The notes: generated from the sequence alone by a model not told the origin. A stretch of DNA of 10,900 bases from Desulfovibrionaceae bacterium UBA6814 (GCA_002452635.1 DKEU01000020.1:1-10900); one strand, 5' to 3'; positions 1 through 7,545 are shown, numbered from the stretch's first letter. Made by a program: numbers and translations.

Positions 1-1049
1 TTGATGTTCTTGAAGTTGTCCAGGTCCAGGAAGAGCACCGCCACCTTGCCGTCGTTGCGCTGGGCGTGGTTGATGGCCACGGCCAGGCGGTCCTTGAGCA
101 GCAGCCGGTTGGGCAGGCCGGTGAGCGCGTCGTGGTAGGCCTGGAAGCGGATCTGCTCCTCGGACTCCTTGGCCTCGGTGATGTCGTGGAACACCCCCAC
201 GTAGTGGGTGGTCGCGCCCGCGGCGTCGCGCACCGCGCTGATGGACAGCCATTCGGGGTAGGACTCGCCGCTCTTGCGCCGGTTCCAGATCTCCCCTTCC
301 CAGCGCCCGTTCTCCACCAGGCCGCGCCACATTTCCGCGTAGAAGGCCGTGTCGTGCCGGTCGGACTTGAGCACCCGGGGGTTCATGCCCAGCACCTCCT
401 CCGCCGCATAGCCGGTGATGGCGGTGAAGGCCGGGTTCACCTTGAGGATGGTGCCGCCGGGGTCGGTGATGATGATGCCCTCCAGGGAGTGCTCGAACAC
501 CTCGGCGGCCAGTTGCAGCTCCATCTCGGCGCGGCGGCGCTCCTCCACCTCGCGGACCAGCTCGGCGTTGGCCTGGGCCAGCTCCCGGGTGCGCTCCTCC
601 ACCCGCAGCTCCAGGCCCACCTTGGCCTGGCGCAGGGCGTCCTCCATGGCCCTGCGTTCGGTGATGTCCCGCACTGCGGCGTGGATCATCTTCCGGCCGG
701 CGTAGTGGATGGCGGAGAGCCGCACCTCCACCGGGAAGAGGTTCCCGTCCCGGCGGCGGTGCCGGGTCTCGAAGGTGGCGGGCAGGTTGGCCCAGAAGCG
801 CGCCTCGTCCTCGCGCACCACGAAGTCCGGGTCCAGGTCGGCCACGCCCATGCCGAGCAACTCCTCCCGGGAGTAGCCCAACGTGTCGCAGGCGGTCTGG
901 TTCACCAGCAGGAACCGGCCCTTGAGGTCGTGCACGAAGATGCTGTCCTGGGCCTGCTCCACCAGGGCGCGGAAGCGCATCTCGCTGCAACTCTCGGCAG
1001 CCATGTCGTCTGGCGGGGCGGGTTCGGCGGGGTTCTTCTTGTGGGGCAC
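1..1049 (-). CDS. PAS-PAS-GGDEF sensor (probable diguanylate cyclase), C-terminus beyond the window
   Basis: A cytoplasmic signalling protein expected to make cyclic di-GMP in response to signals sensed by two PAS domains. Translating the minus strand gives PAS1 at about residues 24-130 (QDSIFVHDLKGRFLLVNQTA near its start, ending in AVRDITERR), a charged helical linker at about 130-170, and PAS2 at about 170-285 (GIIITDPGGTILKVNPAF, ending VFHDITEAKE). The GGDEF domain then opens with YHDALTGLPNR and reaches VLFLDLDNFKNI at the edge. The GG(D/E)EF catalytic motif lies outside the window, so activity, an RxxD inhibitory site or a following EAL domain cannot be judged. No membrane segment is visible. 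I chose the GTG at 1049 because GAGGA sits 4 bases upstream; an in-frame ATG at 1004 has no ribosome binding site and is the alternative. It is divergent from the gamma-glutamyltransferase gene. Confidence 0.9.
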   Translation of the reverse strand, partial: MPHKKNPAEPAPPDDMAAESCSEMRFRALVEQAQDSIFVHDLKGRFLLVNQTACDTLGYSREELLGMGVADLDPDFVVREDEARFWANLPATFETRHRRRDGNLFPVEVRLSAIHYAGRKMIHAAVRDITERRAMEDALRQAKVGLELRVEERTRELAQANAELVREVEERRRAEMELQLAAEVFEHSLEGIIITDPGGTILKVNPAFTAITGYAAEEVLGMNPRVLKSDRHDTAFYAEMWRGLVENGRWEGEIWNRRKSGESYPEWLSISAVRDAAGATTHYVGVFHDITEAKESEEQIRFQAYHDALTGLPNRLLLKDRLAVAINHAQRNDGKVAVLFLDLDNFKNI

Positions 1050-1092
1050 GGTGTCCTCGGCAATGGCATGCCGGTGGCCGGTATGCGTGCAA

Positions 1093-1120
1093 TCCAATGA
1101 ATATAACCACAACGCATGGA
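1093..1120. promoter_or_regulatory. AT-rich patch, candidate shared promoter region between divergent genes
   Basis: In the roughly 200-base gap between the PAS-GGDEF start and the gamma-glutamyltransferase start, this short AT-rich stretch stands out from very GC-rich flanks. It offers a -10-like TATAAC at 1102-1107 on the plus strand and an overlapping TATATT on the minus strand. I found no convincing -35 box at 16-18 bases for either direction, so this is only a likely location for the two promoters. Confidence 0.3.
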
Positions 1121-1160
1121 AATGAGAAGCATGAAAAAACCGCAGACAGAGAAACGGGTT

Positions 1161-1237
1161 GCCAGGGCCCCGGCGCTTGGGCCACACTCGGCCGCACACC
1201 CGGGGCCGGCGCGTGGGCCCCGGGCAACGGCCCTGGC
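1161..1237 (+). repeat. Inverted and direct repeats in the leader of the gamma-glutamyltransferase gene
   Basis: GCCAGGGCC at 1161-1169 is perfectly complementary to GGCCCTGGC at 1229-1237, which ends 2 bases before the ribosome binding site AGGAGG (1240-1245). An overlapping alternative pairing exists: GTTGCC at 1158-1163 with GGCAAC at 1223-1228. Inside the loop, CCGGCGCTTGGGCC (1170-1183) is repeated directly at 1206-1219 with one mismatch. The two pairings are mutually exclusive, as in some leader switches, but such GC-rich sequence produces repeats easily, so function is uncertain. Confidence 0.4.
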
Positions 1238-1249
1238 GCAGGAGGCGGC

Positions 1250-2902
1250 ATGTTTGAGGTTGCGGACTGGACTCCCGGAGAGATGGTTTTCGCGTCGCGG
1301 CGTTCGCCGGCCCTGGCCCGGGGCGGCATGGTGGCCGCGGGCCAGCCCGCGGCGGCCGAGGCCGGCCTGGCCATGCTGCGGGCCGGCGGCACGGCTGCGG
1401 ATGCGGCGGTGGCCATGGCCGCGGCCCTGGCCGTGGTGGAGCCCTGCTCCACCGGCCTGGGCGGCGACGCCTTTGTCCTGTACCTGGACGCGGCCGCAGG
1501 CCGGGCGGCGGCCCTGAACGGCTCGGGCCACAACGCCGCGGCCCTGGACCTGGCCGCGGCCCGGGCGCGGGGCTGCACCACCGAGCTGCCCGTGCGCTCG
1601 GCCCTCACGGTGACCGCGCCCGGGTCCTGCGCGGCTTGGTGCGACCTGGCCGAGCGCTTCGGCCGCCTGCCCCTGGCCCAGGTGCTGGAGCCGGCCCGCA
1701 GCCTGGCGGCCGAGGGCTTCGTGGTCCATCCCGTGGCCGCGGCCACCTGGGCCAACGGCGCGCCGGTGCTGGCCGCCGCGTCCGGGGGAGGGGAGCTGTT
1801 GCCCGGCGGGCGCGCGCCCCGGGCCGGCCAGGTGGTGCGCAATCCCGGCCTGGCCCAGGTGCTGGGCGAACTGGGCGCGGCCGGGCCGCAGGGGGCCAAG
1901 GATGTCTTCTACCGCGGCGAGATCGCCCGGCGCATCGCCGCGGCGGTGCAGGGGGCCGGGGGGCTCCTGGCCGCGTCGGACCTGGCGGACCACGCCTCGG
2001 ACTGGGCCGAACCCATCGCCGCGGACTACCGCGGGGTGCGGGTGCTCCAGTGCCCGCCCAACGGCCAGGGCCTGGCCGTGCTCCTGGCCCTGAACGTGCT
2101 CTCCTGCCTGGACCCGGCCCTGCTGGGTGCGCCGCTTTCGTCGCAGAGGCTGCACCTCCAGGCCGAGGCCCTGCGCCTGGCCTTTGCCGACGTGCGGGCC
2201 TGGGTGGCGGATCCGGCCTCGCCCGCGCCCCTGGACGAACTGCTCTCCCCGGGATACGCCGCCTCGCGCGCGGCCCTGGTCCGGCCGGACCGGGCCCTGC
2301 CCGAGGCCCATGCGGGCCTGCCCCTGCCCGGGCCCGGCACGGTGCAGTTCGTGGCCGTGGACGGGCAGGGCAACGCCTGCTCCATGGTCAACAGCAACTA
2401 CATGGGCTTCGGCACGGGCATCGTGCCCGCGGGCCTGGGCTTCTCCCTGCAGAACCGGGGACACAACTTCAGCCTGGACCCGGCCCATCCCAACTGCCTG
2501 GCGCCTGGCCGGCGGCCCTACCACACCATCATCCCGGGCCTGGCCCTGCGGCCCGACGGCTCGCTCTACGCGGCCTTCGGGGTCATGGGCGCGTTCATGC
2601 AGCCCCAGGGCCAGGTGCAGGTGCTCTCGGCCCTGCTGGACGACGGGCGAGACCCCCAGGCCGCCCTGGACCTGCCGCGCTTCTGCCTGGAGGAGGCCGG
2701 GGGCGGGACCCTGGCCCTGGAGGCGCACCTGCCTGCGGGCCTGGACCGCGCCCTGGCGGACCTGGGCCACCGGGTGCGCCGGGCCGCGCCCGGGGAGGCC
2801 GCCCTGTTCGGCCGGGGCCAGGCCATCGTGCGCAGCAGGGACGGGGTGCTCTGCGGGGGCAGCGACCCCCGCGCCGACGGGTTGGCGCTGGGCTTGGGCT
2901 GA
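1250..2902 (+). CDS. YwrD-like gamma-glutamyltransferase family protein (Ntn hydrolase)
   Basis: A 550-residue member of the gamma-glutamyltranspeptidase family, which cleaves gamma-glutamyl bonds such as that of glutathione by hydrolysis or transfer. The N-terminal core has GGMVAAGQPAAAEAGLAML and VEPCSTGLGGDAF. The processing site is PGPG followed by TVQFVAVDGQGN: Thr364 aligns with the catalytic, autoprocessed threonine of E. coli Ggt (TTHYSVVD), predicting a large chain of about 363 and a small chain of about 187 residues. SNYMGFGTGI, QNRGHNFSLDP, RRPYHTIIPG, FGVMGAFMQPQGQVQV and GGSDPRADG match the YwrD subgroup better than periplasmic Ggt. AGGAGG at 1240-1245 fixes the ATG at 1250; the frame stays open upstream to 1097 but that stretch is unlike the family. 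No signal peptide is present, so it is probably cytoplasmic. The physiological substrate of the YwrD subgroup is not settled; a broader acylase role is possible. Confidence 0.9.
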   Translation: MFEVADWTPGEMVFASRRSPALARGGMVAAGQPAAAEAGLAMLRAGGTAADAAVAMAAALAVVEPCSTGLGGDAFVLYLDAAAGRAAALNGSGHNAAALDLAAARARGCTTELPVRSALTVTAPGSCAAWCDLAERFGRLPLAQVLEPARSLAAEGFVVHPVAAATWANGAPVLAAASGGGELLPGGRAPRAGQVVRNPGLAQVLGELGAAGPQGAKDVFYRGEIARRIAAAVQGAGGLLAASDLADHASDWAEPIAADYRGVRVLQCPPNGQGLAVLLALNVLSCLDPALLGAPLSSQRLHLQAEALRLAFADVRAWVADPASPAPLDELLSPGYAASRAALVRPDRALPEAHAGLPLPGPGTVQFVAVDGQGNACSMVNSNYMGFGTGIVPAGLGFSLQNRGHNFSLDPAHPNCLAPGRRPYHTIIPGLALRPDGSLYAAFGVMGAFMQPQGQVQVLSALLDDGRDPQAALDLPRFCLEEAGGGTLALEAHLPAGLDRALADLGHRVRRAAPGEAALFGRGQAIVRSRDGVLCGGSDPRADGLALGLG

Positions 2903-3096
2903 TTTCCGACCATTCCGGCGGATTTTGCGAAAGAGGCAGAACGTTTTGGCCCGCACTCGCGTAAGCTGACGCACATTCGCCGGCGCAAACTATTGCTGGA
3001 AATCGTCCGGTTTTTCAGGTAGTCGGAATCCCAGGTCGAAACCCAGCCTTTTTGCGATTTTCGTCATTCGTCCCGTTCCGTATGCCTGACCTGGAT

Positions 3097-3114
3097 GCCG
3101 CCTTCGGGCGGTTT
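3097..3114 (+). promoter_or_regulatory. CCGCC-TTCG-GGCGG hairpin in the leader of the TAXI transporter operon
   Basis: CCGCC (3098-3102), loop TTCG (3103-3106) and GGCGG (3107-3111) form a C(UUCG)G-capped stem, the exceptionally stable tetraloop class, followed by TTTGTGT. It ends about 20 bases before the ribosome binding site (AGGAGG at 3135-3140). It could be a weak terminator or attenuator, or a 5' stabiliser. The rest of the gap at 2903-3146 is less GC-rich than its surroundings, as expected for a promoter region, but I could not assign a good -35/-10 pair, nor a clear terminator for the gene on its left. Confidence 0.4.
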
Positions 3115-3146
3115 GTGTCACACCGTAACCGTTCAGGAGGATGGGA

Positions 3147-4136
3147 ATGTTCAAACGGTTCATCACCTGCATCGCGGCCCTGGCGCTGTGCTTGTCCGTG
3201 TGCGTCGGTTCGGGCCGCGCGGACGACAAGAACCTGATCATCGCCACGGCCACCACCGGCGGCACCTACTACCCGGTGGGCGTGGCCATCGGCACCCTGG
3301 TCAGCGTCAAGCTGGCGGCCAAGGACGGGATCACCGCCACGGCCATCAACTCCGCGGGCTCCGGTGAGAACATCCAGATGCTCAAGAACAAGGAAGCGGA
3401 CATGGCCATCCTGCAGGCCCTGTTCGGCCTGGAGGCGTACAACGGCAAGGGCCAGTACAAGGACCAGGCCTTCAAGGACTTCCGCAGCGTGACCATGCTC
3501 TGGGAGAACGTGGAGCACTTCGCCCTGCTCAAGAAGTACGCCAAGACCGGCACCATCGCCGACCTCAAGGGCCTGCACCAGAAGTTCTCCATCGGCAAGC
3601 GGGGCAGCGGCACCGAGGGCTCCGGCCTGGCCATCCTGAGCTCCCTGGGCATCGACGTGGAAAAGGACACCACCCCCGAGTACCTGGGCTACGACCCCTC
3701 GGTCCAGGCCATGATGGACGGCCGGGTGGCCGGCGCCAACATCCCCGCCGGCCCGCCGGTGGCGGCCATCACCCAGCTCTATGCCCAGCTCGGGTCCGAG
3801 AAGGCCGTGGTGCTCGACTTCACCGACGCGCAGCTGGCCCAGGTGGACAAGGAATACCCCATCTGGAACCGCTACGTGATCCCGGCCGGGACCTACCCCT
3901 CCCAGGACAAGGCCATCAACACCATCGCCCAGCCCAACTTCCTGGCCTGCCGGGCGGACCTGCCGGACGAGGTGGTCTACAAGATCACCAAGACCATCTA
4001 TGAGAACCTTCCCTTCCTGCACAACATCCACAAGGCCACCGAGGCCATGAAGCTGGAGCGGGCCACCAAGGGCCTGCCCACGCCCCTGCACCCGGGCGCG
4101 GAGAAGTTCTACCGCGAGGCCGGCGTCATCAAGTAG
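3147..4136 (+). CDS. TAXI family TRAP transporter solute-binding protein
   Basis: A 329-residue periplasmic binding protein that captures substrate and delivers it to the fused TRAP permease encoded 83 bases downstream. A signal peptide is clear: MFKR, hydrophobic core to about residue 22, cleavage probably after GRA (residue 25). The mature N-terminus carries the TAXI signature ATTGGTYYPVGVAIGTL, followed by AINSAGSGENIQMLKNKEAD, SIGKRGSGTEG and the C-terminal HPGAEKFYREAGVIK ending common in the family. AGGAGG at 3135-3140 abuts an ATG at 3141 with no spacer, so the in-frame ATG at 3147, 6 bases away, is the better start. Characterised TAXI proteins bind glutamate or glutamine, and C5 dicarboxylates have been reported; the ligand here cannot be read from sequence. 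The LSVC tract in the signal region is not a proper lipobox, so it is probably soluble. Confidence 0.93.
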   Translation: MFKRFITCIAALALCLSVCVGSGRADDKNLIIATATTGGTYYPVGVAIGTLVSVKLAAKDGITATAINSAGSGENIQMLKNKEADMAILQALFGLEAYNGKGQYKDQAFKDFRSVTMLWENVEHFALLKKYAKTGTIADLKGLHQKFSIGKRGSGTEGSGLAILSSLGIDVEKDTTPEYLGYDPSVQAMMDGRVAGANIPAGPPVAAITQLYAQLGSEKAVVLDFTDAQLAQVDKEYPIWNRYVIPAGTYPSQDKAINTIAQPNFLACRADLPDEVVYKITKTIYENLPFLHNIHKATEAMKLERATKGLPTPLHPGAEKFYREAGVIK

Positions 4137-4160
4137 CCGGCCCGTCCCTGGCGTGAACCG

Positions 4161-4191
4161 TCCGGCCCGGCGGCACTGCCGCCGGGCCGGA
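4161..4191 (+). repeat. 15-bp perfect intercistronic hairpin between binding protein and permease genes
   Basis: TCCGGCCCGGCGGCA (4161-4175) and TGCCGCCGGGCCGGA (4177-4191) are perfect reverse complements around a single central C; in practice the innermost pairs would open to form a loop. No T-tract follows (ATACCCAG), so it is not a standard intrinsic terminator. Its place in the 83-base gap suggests an RNA stabiliser or processing site that keeps binding protein mRNA in excess of permease mRNA, as REP hairpins do after malE. The structure is seen directly; the role is inferred. Confidence 0.75.
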
Positions 4192-4219
4192 TACCCAGAA
4201 CCAGCCCCAAGGAACTCCC

Positions 4220-6157
4220 ATGACCGAGCAGACGAAGGCGGCGTGCGACAACGCCGCGGTTGAAACGGACATCACCAGCGAAGCGGTCTCCGTGCGCCGC
4301 ATCCTCTCCGGCCCCACCGAGCAGGTGGTCTTCTGGGCCGCGGTGGCCTGCTCCCTGTTCCACATCTGGATCAACACCGTGGGCGTCATGCCCGAGATCC
4401 AGCGCAATGCGGTGCACTACGGCTTCATGCTCTTCATGGGATTCCTCTGCTACCCGCTCCTGCCCCGCAAGGCCTGCGAAACCCTGAAGCTGGACTACCT
4501 GCTGGCCGTGCTCTCCTTGGCCGTGGCCCTGTACCTGGTGTTCTTCGAGGACGCCCTGCACGACCGCAACGAGGTGCCCATCCTGGCGGACCTCATCGCC
4601 GCGGGCCTGGCCGTGCTGCTCATGCTGGAGATCACCCGCCGCACCACGGGCTGGCTCATTCCGACCCTGTGCGCGATTTTCCTCTCCTACGGCCTGTTCA
4701 TGGGCCGCTGGCTGCCGGGCATGTGGCACTTCCCGGGCGTGACCGTGGAGCGCATGCTCTACCGCATGTACTTCGCGCCCGACGGCCTGTTCGGCACCAT
4801 CGCCACCATCTCCTCGACGTTCGTGTTCCTGTTCGTGCTCTTCGCCGCGTTCCTGCTCAAGTCCGGAGCGGGCGAGTTCGTGATCCGGCTGGCCACGGCC
4901 CTCATGGGCCACTGCGTGGGCGGGCCGGCCAAGATCGCGGTGTTCGCCAGCGGGCTCATGGGCTCGGTGTCGGGCAGCGCGGTGGCCAACACCGTGGGCA
5001 CCGGCTCCATCACCATCCCCATGATGAAGCGCATCGGGTTCGTGCCCAAGTTCGCGGCCGCGGTGGAGGCCGCGGCGTCCACCGGCGGCCAGCTCATGCC
5101 CCCCATCATGGGCGCGGGCGCGTTCATCATGGCCCAGTGGACCCAGATCCCCTATTTGCACATCGTGGCCGTGTCCTTCGTGCCGGCCATCATGTACTTC
5201 GTGTCCGTGGCCTTTTTCGTGCACCTGCGGGCGCACAAGCGCGGGTTCAAGCCCACCCCGGCCGAGGAGCTGCCCAAGGTGCGCGAGGTGCTCAAGGAGG
5301 GCTGGAACTTCTTCATCCCGGTGGCGGTGCTCATCGGGCTGCTCATGCTCAATTTCACCCCCACCTTCGCGGCCTGCGGCGGCATCGGCTCCATCGTGGC
5401 GGCCTCCTGGCTCAATCCGCGCACCCGCATGAGCCCCCGGGACGTGCTCCAGGCCCTGGCCCTGGGCGGCATGAACATGGTGACCACGGGCGTGATCCTG
5501 CTGTGCTCGGGCATCATCATCGGGGTGGTGCTCATGGTGGGCATGGGCATCAAGTTCTCCATGCTCATCTCGGCCCTTTCCGGCTCCAGCCTGCTCCTGT
5601 GCATCGTGCTGGTGGCCCTGGCCTCCCTGGTGCTGGGCATGGGCCTGCCGGTGACCGCCTCCTACATCGTGCTGGCGGTACTGGCCGCGCCGGCCATGAC
5701 CATGCTGGGCGCGAGCCTTCTGGCCGCGCACATGCTCATCTTCTGGTACTCCCAGGACGCCAACGTGACCCCGCCGGTCTGCCTGGCCGCCTACAGCGCC
5801 GCGGGCATCGCCGGGTCCGGGCCGCTGGAGACGGGCATGGAGTCCTGGAAGCTGGCCAAGGGCCTGTACATCATCCCGCTGCTCTTCTGCTACACCCCCA
5901 TCCTGTTCGAGGGGGCCTGGTGGGAGGTGGCCGAGACCGCGCTCACCGCCACCGCCGGGCTGTACTGCTTCGCGGTGTTCTTCGAGGGCTGGTGCCGCAG
6001 TCCCCTGAACTGGGCCCTGCGCGTGGCCTTCGCCGCGGCCGCGGGTCTGCTGCTCTGGCCGGACATGAGCCTGCACGCCCTGGGCGTGGGGCTCCTGGCC
6101 GGGCTCTACATGGCCAGCCGGGCCATGGGGAAGCGGCTGGCCATGCAGCCGGCGTAG
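4220..6157 (+). CDS. TRAP transporter permease, fused DctQ-DctM (4TM/12TM type)
   Basis: A 645-residue inner-membrane secondary transporter, normally driven by a sodium or proton gradient, working with the TAXI binding protein encoded upstream. A hydrophilic N-terminal tail of about 35 residues precedes several membrane segments forming the DctQ-like part (about 36-170). The DctM-like part follows, with diagnostic loops GSVSGSAVANTVGTGSITIP at 248-267, then AAASTGGQLMPPIMGAGAF, and GMGLPVTASY at 473-482, plus a further membrane tail after about residue 560. The length fits the usual fusion permeases. AAGGAA six bases before the ATG supports the start. It is the second gene of the operon and is separated from the first by a strong hairpin. 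Fusion permeases of this type are typical partners of TAXI rather than DctP binding proteins, supporting both calls. The substrate is unknown. Confidence 0.93.
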   Translation: MTEQTKAACDNAAVETDITSEAVSVRRILSGPTEQVVFWAAVACSLFHIWINTVGVMPEIQRNAVHYGFMLFMGFLCYPLLPRKACETLKLDYLLAVLSLAVALYLVFFEDALHDRNEVPILADLIAAGLAVLLMLEITRRTTGWLIPTLCAIFLSYGLFMGRWLPGMWHFPGVTVERMLYRMYFAPDGLFGTIATISSTFVFLFVLFAAFLLKSGAGEFVIRLATALMGHCVGGPAKIAVFASGLMGSVSGSAVANTVGTGSITIPMMKRIGFVPKFAAAVEAAASTGGQLMPPIMGAGAFIMAQWTQIPYLHIVAVSFVPAIMYFVSVAFFVHLRAHKRGFKPTPAEELPKVREVLKEGWNFFIPVAVLIGLLMLNFTPTFAACGGIGSIVAASWLNPRTRMSPRDVLQALALGGMNMVTTGVILLCSGIIIGVVLMVGMGIKFSMLISALSGSSLLLCIVLVALASLVLGMGLPVTASYIVLAVLAAPAMTMLGASLLAAHMLIFWYSQDANVTPPVCLAAYSAAGIAGSGPLETGMESWKLAKGLYIIPLLFCYTPILFEGAWWEVAETALTATAGLYCFAVFFEGWCRSPLNWALRVAFAAAAGLLLWPDMSLHALGVGLLAGLYMASRAMGKRLAMQPA

Positions 6158-6170
6158 GGTTGTTTGAATA

Positions 6171-6191
6171 AAAAAACACAACGTGTTTTTT
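6171..6191. terminator. A/T-rich hairpin just after the TRAP permease stop
   Basis: AAAAAACAC (6171-6179) and GTGTTTTTT (6183-6191) pair around the loop AAC, 13 bases after the permease stop. Only three pairs are C-G or A-T of the CAC/GTG core and the rest are A-T, so the stem is weak, but on each strand the right arm is a T-run. It may act as a first, leaky terminator ahead of the strong one at 6265-6297. Its composition is very unlike the surrounding GC-rich DNA. Confidence 0.45.
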
Positions 6192-6264
6192 ACGAGGGGG
6201 CCGGGCCATGGGCCGGGGATTGGTCCTGCAACCGGCTCGGCAAGTCTCGTCGTCACGACGCAAG

Positions 6265-6297
6265 AAAGCCCTCCCGCCTGGCGGCGGGAGGGCTTTT
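6265..6297. terminator. Strong bidirectional intrinsic terminator
   Basis: AAAGCCCTCCCGCC (6265-6278) pairs with GGCGGGAGGGCTTT (6283-6296) around the loop TGGC, giving a 14-bp stem followed by a T-run on the plus strand and bordered by A residues that become the T-run on the minus strand. It sits between the convergent permease and L-2-hydroxyglutarate oxidase genes, ending 20 bases from the oxidase stop, and should terminate both. A small palindrome CGTCGT-C-ACGACG lies just before it at 6248-6260. Confidence 0.9.
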
Positions 6298-6317
6298 CAT
6301 TGCGTGGAATCCCTGGC

Positions 6318-7514
6318 CTAGGCCTGGGGCAGGTAGTCGTCGCAGAGGATCTTCGCGAACGCCATGGATGCGGTGAAGGCCGGGGAGATGGAGTTGAGCA
6401 CGTGCATGCTCGACTCGTCCCGCTCCACCACGAAGTCCATCTCCAACTGGTGGGTGGTCCGGTTCACCAACTGGGGCCGGATGCCCACCTTGGGCGAGGG
6501 CTCGATGTCCTCGGGCGAAAGCTCCTTCACCATCCGCCGCGCGGCGTTGTAGATGACCCGGGGCAGGTATTTGTACACCTCGGCCAGGGCCGTGGCCCGG
6601 AACGCCGGGTTGCGCGCGAAGAGCACCGCGTCGCGCAGCAGGATCTCCGGGGCCTCCCGGTCCAGGCCGGCCAGGAGGCCGTAGTTCTCCCGGCCGAAGG
6701 CCGGGGTGGCGGTGGGGCCGATGTACACGGCCCCGGCCACGGAGCGGGTGAAGTGCACGCCCAGGAAGGGCAGGCGCGGGTCGGGTACCGGGTAGATGGC
6801 CATCTTGACCAGGTGGGAGCGGTCCTGGCGCAGCCGGCGGTAGCAGCCCTTGAACGGGACCAGCACGTAGTCCAGGCCCAGGCCGAAGGCGTGGGCCAGC
6901 TTGTCCGCATGGGCCCCGGCCGCGTTCACCAGCCGGCGGTACTCCACCCGGCCCAGGGGCGTGGTCAGGCCGTCCTTGCCGTCCCGGCCCTGCACCGGCG
7001 CGTTGTACAGGATGCGCGCCTTGCCCGATTCCGTCAGCTCCTTGGCCATGTGCTGCACTATGGCCCGGGGGTCCACCACCGCGGTCAGCGGCGAGTAGAG
7101 CGCCTTGCCCAGGGTGGCGGCGTTGGGCTCCAGCTCGGCCAGCTCCTGCTCGTCCACCAGCCTGACCTCGGCCCCGGAGGCCTCGGCCTTGGCCTTGAGT
7201 TCGAACAGCCCGCGCAGCTCGGCCGGGGTGGCGGCCACGATGACCTTGCCGGTCTCGGCCAGGGGCAGGCCGTGCTCCGAGCAGTAGGCCCGCATGAGCC
7301 GGTTGCCGGCCAGGCAGGTGCGGGCCTTGGCGCTGCCCGCGGCGTAGTAGACCCCGGCGTGCAGCACGCCGCTGTTGCGGCCCGAGGCGTGCGCGCCCGG
7401 GGCGGGCTCCTTGTCCAGGATGAGGATGTCCTCCGCCCCGCGGGAGAGGAGTTCGCGGGCCAGGGTGAGGCCCATGATCCCCGCGCCGACGATGACCGTG
7501 TGTGCCGTATGCAT
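6318..7514 (-). CDS. lhgO: L-2-hydroxyglutarate oxidase/dehydrogenase (FAD-dependent)
   Basis: A 398-residue flavoprotein that oxidises L-2-hydroxyglutarate to 2-oxoglutarate, passing electrons to the membrane quinone pool in the E. coli enzyme. The FAD-binding dinucleotide fold opens the protein (VIVGAGIMGLTLARELLSRG, GxGxxG at 10-15), followed by the acidic end of strand 2 (ILDKEP). The family signature SGRNSGVLHAGVYYAAGSAK contains the His and flavin-contact residues, with CLAGNRLMRAYC after it. The C-terminal flavin domain has KVGIRPQLVN and SPAFTASMAFAKIL. The length matches the family. AAGGA seven bases upstream supports the ATG at 7514. The gene is monocistronic, with its own predicted promoter and a strong shared terminator, and converges on the TRAP operon. 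It could instead act on a related 2-hydroxy acid, but the motif match to LhgO is close throughout. Confidence 0.9.
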   Translation of the reverse strand: MHTAHTVIVGAGIMGLTLARELLSRGAEDILILDKEPAPGAHASGRNSGVLHAGVYYAAGSAKARTCLAGNRLMRAYCSEHGLPLAETGKVIVAATPAELRGLFELKAKAEASGAEVRLVDEQELAELEPNAATLGKALYSPLTAVVDPRAIVQHMAKELTESGKARILYNAPVQGRDGKDGLTTPLGRVEYRRLVNAAGAHADKLAHAFGLGLDYVLVPFKGCYRRLRQDRSHLVKMAIYPVPDPRLPFLGVHFTRSVAGAVYIGPTATPAFGRENYGLLAGLDREAPEILLRDAVLFARNPAFRATALAEVYKYLPRVIYNAARRMVKELSPEDIEPSPKVGIRPQLVNRTTHQLEMDFVVERDESSMHVLNSISPAFTASMAFAKILCDDYLPQA

Positions 7515-7545
7515 TCGTATGTCCTTGCGCAGTGTTGGGAGGGAG

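Noticed and set aside
1131..1517. Upstream reading frame starting ATGAAAAAACCG in the gamma-glutamyltransferase leader
   Set aside because: It lacks a clear ribosome binding site, reads into an Arg/Pro/Ala-rich shadow of the downstream gene and resembles nothing known.
2946..2960. Sigma-54-like promoter TTGGCCCGCACTCGC upstream of the TAXI operon
   Set aside because: The GG and GC elements are one base too close and the -12 TTGC element is absent.
902..2974. Long open frame antisense to the gamma-glutamyltransferase gene (690 codons)
   Set aside because: High GC leaves few stops in shadow frames. The translation is low-complexity Gly/Arg/Ala/Gln and the opposite strand encodes a clear enzyme.
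3141..3146. ATG at 3141 as the start of the TAXI binding protein
   Set aside because: It directly abuts AGGAGG with no spacer; the in-frame ATG at 3147 has a normal six-base spacing.
4109..6256. Long open frame antisense to the TRAP permease gene (715 codons)
   Set aside because: His/Gly/Glu-rich shadow of a clear membrane protein, with no recognisable domain.
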